From Sparassis latifolia (Eukaryota > Basidiomycota > Agaricomycetes > Polyporales > Sparassidaceae), in NCBI GenBank assembly GCA_018466975.1, contig CM031559.1, forward strand, positions 2,790,001 through 2,854,000: DNA of 64,000 nucleotides. The letters are read 5' to 3'. Below are positions 11,485 to 22,269 of the stretch, one piece after another. Under the pieces are notes generated by a model. That model was not told the DNA's origin, did no database searches, and saw only the letters and a list, made by a program, of their open reading frames with translations. The position numbers and the translations under genes are program-made. Within the stretch, counting starts at the first letter, position 1. Every line of letters starts with the position of its first letter.

Positions 11485-12069
11485 GCCTGGGGGATGATAT
11501 CCAGTTAGCGGTGGCCGAAGGTGACAGTAGGTTTCGTGAGATAGAGCACCGAGGCTGGAGTGAACAGCCGGGCTATTCACGTCCAGTTCAAGCAATGCCT
11601 GCATACGGGCATACTGGCTCAGGTCGGCTTTCGCTTATCGTTCTGCCTTGGAGACGCGTCCCGCTCGAATAGCACGTTGGGCCTGGTGTCCGATTACCAG
11701 CTATGCCAGTAGTGACTGATCTGCACGGGGTGCGTTGGTGGACATGGAGCTGAGGGATACTTCGGACCATCGGCGTGCTTAGCACCAGTATCGGCAGATA
11801 CATGTGTCGTTGTCGACCAATGAGGAATTCAAAAAAGTGTGATTGTAATCAAGAAGAATGGTGAATGAGCTGAGGCGCCATCTCGACCAGCTCTACTGTA
11901 AAGCTGATGGAAGTCACTGAGACCACAGCCTCCCGGAGCACGTTTGGGTAGAATGGATGAATGTGCATACCTGGAAAAAAACATGATAAGAGTTCATAGT
12001 AGTGGGTAATTTCGACATACAAGGGACATCAGGATACACGGGGAGTACACGGACCAGTCCAAGACTCAA
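11485..12069. other. Intergenic between convergent genes
   Basis: GCP2 and the acyl-CoA ligase converge here. Only the two 3' flanks are expected, and no gene or repeat is recognised. Confidence 0.5.
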
Positions 12070-14270
12070 TCATAGTTTCGATTGTGGTATTTTCTTTCGC
12101 ATCTGCAACTCCTGCTCGTGCCTTTCCTGCAGTACACGCCTGAGCACCTTTCCCGTTGGGTTCTTCGGTATCTAGCAAGGCGCCGTTGGTGAACATGATC
12201 CATCCTCGAGCATAAGGCTCACCTCGTTAACGATGCCTATACCGCCCCTCAGCCATTTGTACTGGCTCAAGTTCGCCCTCGCCCAGCGCTCCATCTCGGC
12301 GCACACCTCGCGCAACCCTCTACGCATGCCGTCCTCACTCAGCACGACCCACGCGCGGGGGACGAGTTCGTCGGAGGTGCGTCCGCCGGGGACTCCCCCG
12401 ACACACACGTCGACGATAAGCCGACCAGGATGCGTCATTAGGACCGCCTCGATCTCGCTTGGCGACACTTGCAGCCCCGAAACCTTCAGCGTGTCCTATA
12501 AGAGATTCGCATCAATTTACTTTTGCGACCACTGCAGCCGTACTTCTCACCTTCACTCTGTCTACAAAGCTACACACCACTCGTCAGATGCAGACACAAG
12601 GATACAGAGACGAGCAGAGATAGGATACGCACAAGAAAAAGCCATCCTTATCCACGTAGAACCGGTCGCCCGTCTTCAGCCACCCGTCCTGGAATGCCTC
12701 GCGCGTGGCCTTCTCGTTTCCGAAGTATCCTAGCGCGACGTTGCCCCCGGAGAGCCAAAGCTCGCCGGGCTCCCCCACGTCCGCGTCTGTGCCGTCCGCG
12801 CGGACGATGCGTGCACTCATACCGGCAATGAGGATCCCCGTCGCGCCCCGCTTCATCGGGTAGCGTCCATTTAAAGTGCGAGTGGTTGTCCGGCGTAGAG
12901 TCGCTATTGTCTACAATGGGACTCATCAGAGCGCTCAATCTCGTGTTAACCGTCTGTGATACTCACCCCCTCCGAGGAGCCATATCCTGCCCGAATACCG
13001 TCAGTACGATGCGCAGAAGATAGAGTATGGCTCTACCTTCAGCGACTTCGTGCGGCTTCTGAAGTAATTGGCTGAAACGCTCCATTAAATCTGGCGGAAG
13101 GTACGCCGCACCCGATCCGAAAGTCATCACCGAACTGAAGTCTGCCTTGTCGATGTTTTTGTGATGGACTAGCTGATGTATCGCAGACGGAATAAGGGGC
13201 AGCATAGCAATCTGATATCTGACAGAACTCGTCAATTTTCCACGATGACATGAACAGCAATTTGACACACTTTGGGATAAGTTCTAACACAAGGTCGACG
13301 TTCCACTTCGGGATGATGACATGGGTCGACGAGGTGTACAAGGGGCGCAGGCAACTTATGTGCAAACCATACGTATGGTAAAATGGGAGTATCGCTAGGC
13401 ACACAGGTGGTGGAAACTGACAACTCGCGTCAGCTCCCTCCAGCAAGAGCAAGGTGAAATACGAACGACAGGGGGGAGTGCGTCTTCAGCTCGCAGTGCG
13501 ATGTCCTGTTGGATGAGGGAGTACCGAATGTTCCCGTGCGATATCATTACCGCTAGTACACTATGTGAGACTTTGACACGATGCGTTGACAAATCCTTCA
13601 CCCACCTTTGGGTAAACCGGTCGTTCCGCTAGAAAACACAAGGTATGCAAGCGTATCCTGTTTGGCAGGCCTCGCAGGAATGCGCGAGAGCGTGCGCGCT
13701 CTGACGTCGAGGATCATGTCTGCAAGACTCCTCCTTCCAGGCACACTACCCTGCAGGATGTATATCCGGTCCTCTAATAAGCCAGCTTCTCGTGCCCCAC
13801 CAAGAGCTACTGGCAGGAGCTCTGGCTGGACAAACAGACATGTCGCCTTGGAAGTGCGGAGCGAATTCCCCAGCTCAAAAGGTGTGGAGTGCGCAGACAG
13901 CAGCGCAAACGGTGTGGCAATCCTCAAAAGCGAATGCATGAGGACGATGTAATCCTACGCGCCGCGTCAGGATCAGCGATAGGACAGTGCAGCTCCGCAG
14001 GCTTACGAGTGAGTTATGGCTGAGTATGCCGACTATGTCACCATCTGCACCGAGCCCCAAACCACCTTGCGAGCCGGGAGTACCGAGCGCAGTTGCACTG
14101 TCATACATTCTGTCTGCAAACTCTTGTCTAGTCCGCGTCTCCCCCGTCAATCCATCAATGTGAAGAGGAAAGTCTGCTGGTTCAGGCCATGGACGCTCCT
14201 CGAAAAGGAGGGTGTGCACATTCTCGTCTGGTTGCGGCGGTACGGGGCCATAAAACGAGTGAATGACCAT
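12070..14270 (-). CDS. Peroxisomal acyl-CoA / 4-coumarate-CoA ligase-like enzyme
   Basis: An ANL-superfamily adenylating enzyme in about ten exons. The start MVIHSFYGPVPPQPDEN is followed by the P-loop YLVFSSGTTGLPKAVMISHG (split by an intron after GLPK). Then come AILPFYHTYGL, the GSGAAYLPPDL region, GELWLSGGNVALGYF with the motif GWLKTGD, and DTLKVSGLQVSPSEIEAVL. The final exon is IPKNPTGKVLRRVLQ, holding the catalytic Lys of the C-terminal subdomain. The protein ends QSKL-stop, with SKL a consensus type 1 peroxisomal signal. It should activate a carboxylate to acyl-AMP and then the CoA thioester. The position fits fatty-acid or phenylpropanoid breakdown, but the substrate cannot be told from sequence. 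No lesion seen. Some internal exon borders (12900-13300) are approximate. Confidence 0.88.
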
Positions 14271-14289
14271 CGTGCGTCGGCGTAGAGAC

Positions 14290-17190
14290 TGGAATCTGAG
14301 AAGAGGGGGGCCGGTGTGAACAGGGGGTTGCCATGATTCTCAAGGGGCGAAGAAATGAGCTCGGGCTGGCGGAGGTGGAGTGCAGGTGACATTCAAACAG
14401 GCATGGGAAGTTGTCCCGGATTTGCCGGAAAGCATCATGAGAACATCTGCATGGCAAATGGTGAGAAGGTGATTCTTGCTCGGAAAACAAGCTCTCCCGC
14501 CGACCCAAAGGTGAAAGCACATATTTGTTGTGCGCTATTTTGCTCGCGTCGGTACCCCTCGAGTAACTCTTATCATGCTCGCGCATTGCTCTGTCAAGTT
14601 GCCTCCGCCCAGCGAATCATTCGAACGAATTTGAAGCATTTAAACGTCTCTGGGCTGCGTGGATTAGTCGATCCACGTGCCAACCAAAGGATACATATGT
14701 GCGAAGATGCGAGCAACGATATTATGTCCTCGATGACCCTGGCTGATGATCTATCTCTCGCGGGTGTCGAAACCTCCGGTCCCAGCTGACCTCTCTGAAC
14801 TGTTGGCTAAGACCATTGCAGAGATTTTGGTTGGACACTAGTGAGTCGAAGCTTCACATGATTCTATCGATATCCGGGCGCCGAAGCACTTAGTAGCTAT
14901 TAGCATTTCGATGACAAGAAGTTAGCGAATCATCTACGCGACACCGTAAAAACATATTGCACTTCCCTCCTCCATCTAATATTCACGACTCAGATCCATA
15001 CGCCTATCCGACGAATTGCTGCTGTAACTACCGCTGTGGTTTACTCCGCTGTACACTCTTCGAGCAGAACGAAACATGGCTCCGAATACACTACAGACTT
15101 GCGAACCTCCGAGATTTACTGCCCATACGATTATCACGATAGCATACCAACGTCAAGCAGTCGATCGGTACCATCTCCAAAATTAATAAAGCTTGTTATA
15201 AGGTCCAAATGGTCGCGTACCAGCAGTTAATCACGTCCCAGAGGTATAGTCGATTTCTGATGTTGCGCTCATAACAGATATTTGCGGTAAGCATTCCGAT
15301 CCCATAAAGCCAAACTTGTCTTCGCTTACCACTTGAAACTGTGTATTTGATGGCCATCAATGGAACAAAGCTAGGACTGCGAGGGTTTGAAACACTGAGC
15401 AGTCGTTCAACATGAGCCTTCCACGGCAAATAATTTCTGCAGACGTGCACTACCAGTAACAATCAGACAATCACATACCTTTGGGAAGCAGTCCATGACG
15501 TGGGTAATGAGTCATGGTTTGGTGGGTCTGCCAGTGCAGATAGCGGAAGATGCTGCCTCAGCTGGCCGCCATGTCAAGCCAGCGATGAAGTTCCGCTCAT
15601 GGTAAGCAAGCAACTCAAGTAAGAGACTCCCTCCGGCAGTGGAGAAAGGCGGATTTGCAGTCAGAAATTTATCGAAGGAGAGATGGTGAGAACAGCAAGT
15701 ATCATCCGTGATGAAACCGGCAGAGTTGCCGATGACCACTGATAGACCAACAACTCGAGGGCTCACCTGCGGGGTAAAATGTCCCGTTCACCCCGGATAC
15801 CCGCACATCTCGAACCGCTGCTTCAAGTACCGGACCATGGCCTCACTTACAGCAGTTGTGGTCAACTGTTGGGAATAGCGTTAACGCAGGGAAACTTTCC
15901 CCCACGCTTCTCGGAGGTAAAATACGCCGGATACAGACCCCGGCCAAGCCAAGGTCCTCCGCCGTACGCATCTTCTGGCTAATGTGCATCTACTGGATGT
16001 CTCTGTCACAACACTTGCAAGTAGAAATTTATCACTCACCTCAGTAAAAACAAGGAAGGACATAGTACTGATGTTCGTTTTGCTAATATAGTGGCGACAG
16101 CGAGCGAGAGGATCTCTCTGTCCAATAATTTCCTGTAGCAGACAATACGGCGTGAGAACAGTAAAAAATTGTAAGAAGCGACTGCGAGAGGGGAACAAGA
16201 CTGACAGTGCAAATAGATGATGCATTCATCTGAAGCTATGCGTGAGGTCATGGATCGATAACGATCATGACTCATGAGTGCAGCCTTCCGCAGTGAAACA
16301 GCGAGAAATCTATTGAATCGACATATTAGTCTCTTTTTCCACCGGAATATATAGAGACTGACACCTTGTTATGACGAACACAGACCGCGCCAGCAAGAGC
16401 GCGTCGAATCCATGATCTCGGAGACTTCGTGGTGCTAGGAAGACACAGTAAAGTAGTATGAACGTTGAACAAGGATTCATGTCAGTTAACGCTGCAGGGT
16501 TCTTCACTGGTAGCCTTCCTCAGCCAAACGGTAGTGAACCTGTGAAAGAGTGAAACTGCCAATGAACTGTACCAAATTCCAGGCTTCCAGATCTACAACT
16601 TGTGATTCATAGTCGCGAACAGCTACAGCTGGAACACACAGCGTCGAGAGCGCGTCAAATTCACGGCATATAGCTCAAGAGATGGGCCGCAACAACTGCA
16701 ACAACCAGACCCCAAGGGTAACATAGTGCCCAAGCGCGCCCGGGCCGGTTCTGATGTCAAAGGATTGACCTTGACTTTGCCTTGACGTGACCTTGCCCTC
16801 GGATCCTAACAGGTGTTAACAACCACTTGTCACCCGGCGCCGTTGACGAAATGGGTTTCAAGACAGTCGGAATTATGACTGCTGAGCCTTACTACGGTCT
16901 GCTTAGGCGGACCTAACATCATAATAGAGATGATGAAAGTGCAAGGTATTAACCACGCGGAAGGAATCATTAGCGAAAATGAACATCCAAATTCTTGTTC
17001 CTCCAAAAACAGAGTCAATTGAACGAATGTAGGCGTCGTCGTCGCCCCGGGGCAACAAGTTATCTCTGAGCATCGTCAGAGTATATCTTTGAAAGGTAGT
17101 GAATGGTTATCGCACAATGACAGTTCCTGCTCAAGATCAATCGGCTATGGGCCGCAGGCGGGAATTGCACACATTAAACGACCTGTCTGA
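14290..17190. other. 2.9-kb stretch without a recognised gene
   Basis: Open frames on both strands are short and do not chain into a known protein. Minus-strand frames at 15196-15462, 15512-15766 and 15881-16225 are hydrophobic and could be remnants of a multi-exon membrane protein, but no family is recognised. A run of CCTTGAC-like repeats sits near 16767-16800. Nothing else can be supported. Confidence 0.35.
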
Positions 17191-17191
17191 T

Positions 17192-18137
17192 CTAATGGGC
17201 GGGTTCAAAAGCAATCTGGAGTTCTTGCTGCTACCAAAATGTCAGTGAAGATATCGTGCACTACGACGAAACTTACCTCCGAGATTGCACAATCGATATC
17301 TTTGGCGAGCACCACTTGTAGATTCCGCATGGAATCTCTAATTCCCGGAAGGCAGGCCTGGCACTGCGGCTTATTTCGCACAAACACGGTCGATCCGAGC
17401 TCTGTATCCTCCAGGAAAGCCGTAGCGGATGGCGTGTCATTCAGCACCTCGGTAGCGTGTGAGATGTAGCCTTCTGCGTCAACGTAGAATATTAATGATC
17501 TCCACACGTGAGCCCTTGTGCCATCGCACACCGGGCAGCGATAATCCAAATCATCGAACTCGTAGTCGGGTTCCTTCATCTGGGAGATCACTGCGACCGC
17601 CGCCTCCTTGCACCTTTCACGATACTGCATCAACCAGATATATGCGGTGGCAGGAATTGTTATCAGTGCCTTGGACGGCTGAGCGGATGGGTCGTATGGA
17701 TAGCGTAGGGTCTCCTTCGCCACGATACGTATCTCCTCCTCCAACTTGAAATCATACGCGACCGCATAGACGCCAAACGGATCCTTACGGATCAACTCGG
17801 GGTCTAGCAGTGCCTTCGCACAATAAGCTGTGATTGCGTCGAAGTCGTACTTCGTCGCCACCTCTAGAAGAGCAGCTACGTCGCCCAATGCCGCCAGCGG
17901 TGGATCAGGTACGGGATAGATAATGCGAAGTGCTTTATCTAGAATCTGCGAGGTCTCGGGGACGCGAACCGGCTCATCATCATTACCCGGTGGCTGCCTC
18001 AAGGTAAACATATGGGAGTAGTAGGGCGATGCTTGGGAAAGGATGAGTTTGTGCAGGTGGAAATCCACATCGTCCGACGTGCGGAGAACGACATCCGCTG
18101 AGGGCTGATTGAAAGGAAAAGGTGCCTCAGAAGACAC
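17192..18137 (-). CDS. BTB/POZ domain protein, paralogue 1
   Basis: Two exons (17277-18137 and 17192-17227) encode about 298 residues. The BTB fold covers roughly residues 10-115: PFNQPSADVVLRTSDDVDFH, LHKLILSQASPYYSHMF, then KALRIIYPVPDPPL and EVATKYDFDAITAYCAKALL. A cysteine-containing region (CPVCDGT, QCQACLPGIR) follows. The tiny last exon reads QELQIAF, then PAH and a stop, and this pattern is shared by four of the five paralogues here. BTB proteins dimerise and often act as adaptors for cullin-3 ligases; the partner is unknown. The frame opens at GTG with no in-frame ATG next to the conserved PFN start, so a short 5' exon is probably missing from this model. Confidence 0.75.
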
Positions 18138-18734
18138 GAGGAGACGTTATAATGCGGATGAGTGAGTGAGAGTGAGTTTGGTACTAGTCGCGTTCATCGC
18201 TCACGAGTAGCGGAAGTTTCCGAATAGTTCTCTGTCGGCGACCCAGATCCTCATGCCTTCTCGGACAGACGCTCAAATCACCACCACAAACTATCACCAA
18301 CAACCGCGACGGTGCTCACCCATTTTCATCTGCACCGCATCTGCGATGTTGGACTTGTAGCAGTAGTGCCGCTGCCTCCAGAGGTTACGTCTGCAGGAGC
18401 GATATTCCGATTTCACGAGTGTTGTGAGAGGAGGAATATATTCGAACCAGAGTCCTCCATACAGTTGGTATCATCGCTACCCCTTTCCGGAAAGCGTAAG
18501 CGATCAATCCACGCAAGAAACTCTAAGAAGCCGGTGATGGCTGGACCAGCAATCCAAGAAAAGGGAGACCCAGACAGAGACAACCACACGGTTCCGGAAG
18601 AGGATGTCCCCCCACGGATTACCGCGCCATGAGCGTATTACAGGTATTGTTGTACCATATACATCGAGTGGTGAGTGGTGGGAGTATGCTCAAGCTTGAG
18701 GAAAGCGACACGGGAAACCAAGTGTAGACATGCA
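18138..18734. other. Spacer between BTB paralogues
   Basis: About 600 bp upstream of BTB paralogue 1 and downstream of paralogue 2. A 106-codon + strand frame (18312-18632) has no recognisable family. If paralogue 1 has a first coding exon it should lie in the 18140-18350 part. Confidence 0.35.
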
Positions 18735-19805
18735 CTAATCAGAAGAGAGAAAAGGGCCTTCTTCCTGGTCAGCGAGAAAGCCATCTGAGACTAGAAACCA
18801 CATACCATGCCGTCTAATAAATATGAGAAAGCTCACGAATCGTCTAAGTGCTATATGGAGGTCGGATGCTCTTCTGTGTGAGTTACATTCAGAATCTCGA
18901 CAGCTACACCAAGATGTAACGTCCAAGAAACTCGCCTGTGCAATAGCCTTGTCCACCTCCTGTGCGATACGCGTCTGCATTTCTACCATGGCCTCCCTGA
19001 GACCTTGGCGACACGATTCGCACACTGCGGTATTCTCCCCCACTGCAAAGACGGTCGACCCAAGTTCCTTGTCCTCCAACAATGCGGCACCACATGGAGT
19101 TGCACTCAAAATGTCGGTGGAGTGTGCAACATAGTGATCCTCCCGAAGGGAGAAATCCATTGGCCCTATAGACGTGCCATCGTAGGTGGCGCACGGGGCA
19201 CATTCGTAGTGAAAAGCACCACGGTCGCCATGAGCACGTTGGAGGTAAGATGAAACGGCCTCAATCGCAGCCGCCTTGCAATCCGCGCGATACTGGACGA
19301 ACCAATTTTGCAATGTGACAGGTATAGTCCAAAGAGCCGTGGACGGCCCTTTAGGTAGATCGTACGGACAGTGCAAGATGTGGCTCAACGACGTACGCAG
19401 CTCGTCCTCTAAGTCGAGATCGAGCGCGACAGCGTAGACGCCGTATGGGTCCTTGCGGAGTAGTGCAGGATCGAGTAGCGCCCTCTTGCAAACGGTGATC
19501 GCCGAATCCATGTCGTATTTCAACGCCGCCGCTAGAACAGCGCCCACCTCAGCTGACGTCTCTAGTGGCGGATCGGGTATTGGATACAGTATGCGGAACA
19601 GCTTGTCTAGTGTCTGTGAGTCTTCGGCCACCGAGATGGGCTGGTCGTTGCCATGTGCAGGCCTAGGAATGGTAAACATTCCCTCGAACACGGGCGACGC
19701 CAGAGAGAGAATGACTTTGTGGAGACGGAAGCACACATTGTCGGAAGACCGAAATGTGACATCTGCAGTAGCTTGGTTAAAGGGCGGAGCGGCCTCGAGA
19801 AACAT
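18735..19805 (-). CDS. BTB/POZ domain protein, paralogue 2
   Basis: An open frame starting at ATG 19805 (MFLEAAPPFNQATADVTF), about 356 residues. The BTB core is PPFNQATADVTFRSSDNVCF, LHKVILSLASPVFEGMF, then KLFRILYPIPDPPLE and KYDMDSAITVCKRALL. The second half has CAPCATYDG and CESCRQGLREAM, matching cysteine positions of the other paralogues. The other family members splice after AIAQ-type sequence to a very short last exon. Here the equivalent point reads CAG|GCGAGT and the frame runs on for about 50 unrelated residues. The true C-terminus is therefore unclear. It is the only member with an intact BTB frame and a conventional ATG. Confidence 0.75.
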   Translation of the reverse strand: MFLEAAPPFNQATADVTFRSSDNVCFRLHKVILSLASPVFEGMFTIPRPAHGNDQPISVAEDSQTLDKLFRILYPIPDPPLETSAEVGAVLAAALKYDMDSAITVCKRALLDPALLRKDPYGVYAVALDLDLEDELRTSLSHILHCPYDLPKGPSTALWTIPVTLQNWFVQYRADCKAAAIEAVSSYLQRAHGDRGAFHYECAPCATYDGTSIGPMDFSLREDHYVAHSTDILSATPCGAALLEDKELGSTVFAVGENTAVCESCRQGLREAMVEMQTRIAQEVDKAIAQASFLDVTSWCSCRDSECNSHRRASDLHIALRRFVSFLIFIRRHGMWFLVSDGFLADQEEGPFLSSD

Positions 19806-20352
19806 GGTCGTAAGTGCCAACGTAGCACAACGCAGAAAGTCGCTGCAACACAGGCCATATGCATGTGTGTGTACCGCGAGCTGGCGAGATGCAGCTCTGG
19901 CCCCAAACCGTGTCCGATCATGAAAAAGAGCTCGAGTGCTGGACCAACGCTGGGCCGTTGCAGGCTGTTGCAGGGCTGTGCTGGGAACTGCCGGAGTTCA
20001 ATTTGGACAGTTTCGGGAATGTAGCTAGTATGTACAGTGCCACTGGGCAACGATGGCACTTTCAGAGAACACGCTGCGATCTCATGTGGGGCAACTCTCA
20101 GTTTGTGTTATTTCGCAGCTACGTCGGCGAAACAGTGAAAATATGCATAAACTGTTCATGCACACGAAGTGCTGCTGGCATCCGCGCACGTTCGTCGTTG
20201 ACTCGTCAAAAGCATTTGGATCAGATCAGAGGATTTTGCCACTGTTCTGAAGTGATATCAGTCGCCTAAAGAGCGGAGTCAGTCAAGCAATTCCACATTC
20301 CACAGGAAAAGCGTCGTACGGTGAATAATTCACGAGGCACCCACAATGCGCC

Positions 20353-21312
20353 TCATAGAGAGAGTTTAAGCTCAACCTAGAACCAAGAGCATCAGCTATA
20401 CATGTATGCTACACAAACATAACGGAGCTCACGGATGCGATGCTGCCATCTATATCAGCCGCCAACTCCTCCTTGATATCACGTAGAGCCCATAGTACTT
20501 GATCCAAACACTCCAGACAGTCTGGCTTTTCGTGGGGGGCTAATACCTCTGTCAAGTCCAGGAGCCTACTCTTGCGAATGGCGGCACCGCACGGTGTGGT
20601 CTCCACCTCTTTCAGAGCATATTTACGGTAGCATTCCTCGTCCACTCGAAACTCCCTCCAGCCTGAGGGTGGTCCACATTAGCTCCATACAATCGTCGCA
20701 ACCGTAGGGGAGACGATATCGATTGGGACAAAAGGATTGAACACACACGACGGCAATCCTCCGGCACTGGTCTCGATACTGCATAAGCCGATAGAGGTAA
20801 GTTGCAGAGACACTATCCAGCGCCCTTGCTGGTGTACCATACGAGTTAAATGCGTATGATAGACATTGCCTCGCAGCCGTATGAGCCTCAGTGGGTAGCC
20901 TGAGCTTGATTGCGATGGCATAGACTGTAAGAGAGCGCTCGTGCGTGTCTGACGAGTCCAAAAGCGCCTTGACGCAATACGACTTCGCGAACTCCATGTC
21001 GTACTTGATTGATGCGGCTAAGACTTCCTCGATCTCCTCCAGGTCTGACAACGGTGGCTTGACAATAGGATAGCAGATGCGGAGAAGCTTGTCCAATACT
21101 TGGGCATCCTCGGTGACCGTTACTACTGGAAGGGAATCTTCTGAAATTTCAGTTCCGTCTTTCTGCGGAAGAGTGAACATGGTTTCGAAGAACGGAGAGG
21201 CTTCGGAGAGGATCCTGCTGCGAACGCGGAAGTCGACCGCATCTGACGAACGCACTATCACATCCGCCGTACGCGCGTCGAAAGGTGCAGGAGCTTGCGG
21301 CATGATGGACAT
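20353..21312 (-). pseudogene. BTB/POZ domain protein, paralogue 3, frameshifted
   Basis: Starts at ATG 21312 (MSIMPQAPAPFDARTADVIV). The BTB core FRVRSRILSEASPFFETMF and KLLRICYPIVKPPL is intact. Near 20650 the frame breaks: translation would end after GVSSGRGMLP, while the family sequence continues one frame over (DEECYRKYALKEVETTPCG to LAADIDGSIAS). No intron can bridge the two frames. The last exon 20353-20376 (VELKLSL) follows a 56-nt intron and matches the family pattern. It is called a pseudogene on this single frameshift; a sequencing error would be the alternative. Confidence 0.7.
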
Positions 21313-21376
21313 GATGCCATAGCCTCCGAGTCGGGCTGACTTGGTGATCAAGTCAGCCCTCGTTTATTTGTTCTTA

Positions 21377-22131
21377 TTAGTTTTGAAAGGCGACGGCTTT
21401 GACGCCCATACCGGCCTCGAAGTTTCCGAACCAGCCCCAAGCCATTTGAGCACCGTGACCAAGACTCGGAATGTAATGCGTCGAACCGTACTGACTTATC
21501 CACTCCAGGAAGGTTAGAGTTGTGTAGCATCTCCGCAGAAGAGCTGCTAAAGGAAGGAAGAGCGCAACGACTGGCGAGAGATACAGTAGCTGCTCGCACA
21601 TGAACTTGAATGCGACAATGTTTGCTTTCAACGAGGTCGACCGTTATGGAAGTTACGGCCAGCTTATTACCAGATACAGGGTAGCTCTGTCTAATGAGAA
21701 CCACTCGGGGCAGCATCGCTATGCAATAGGTATGTATCAGTGAATAGGTTCAAGGGCACTCAGTTCAACATCAGATGAGAAAGATGGATAAGATTCTGAA
21801 GCGTCTGGCCCGTTTGCCGAGGAAAGAGTTCATACCCACGACAGGCGACTTACATTCCGCTCTGCTTTAGGTAGCGATAATTCGGGTCGTTTATTAGAGC
21901 TATTTTACTCCCATTGATGCTGATCTGTGACAGCCAGGTTTCCGAACGCGTCATTCCCCACCTTGTTTCCAACAAAAGGATCTTGGTAATTGGTCGGCGA
22001 CCACTATCTTCCCAAAGGAACGTGTCGTTGAACCACAATCCTTGATTGCAGAATTGAAGGGGAACTTCTGGACCGCGCTTATGTGCCTTCAGGCACCTCC
22101 GTGGCTCGCAGGTACTGATACCTTTTCCCAC
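21377..22131 (-). other. Unrecognised minus-strand coding-like fragments
   Basis: Two minus-strand frames look coding but match no family I know. 22131-21850 contains FNDTFLWEDSGRR, LLLETRWGMTRSETWL and INDPNYRYLKQSG. 21630-21377 ends WISQYGSTHYIPSLGHGAQM and WFGNFEAGMGVKAVAFQN before a stop. They may be 5' and 3' parts of one gene, possibly decayed, lying divergently from the oxidase pseudogene. No function is proposed. Confidence 0.3.
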
Positions 22132-22269
22132 AGGTTGGTGGGGGACTGTTGTCAGTCAATACCCAAGGTCTAAAGGCTTAACGTTGGTGAACCATACAGC
22201 TTCACCGCCTGTTCCAAACAATTACACTCATCTTCACATGCTCTCATACCGAGATCTATCCGCTCGTAG

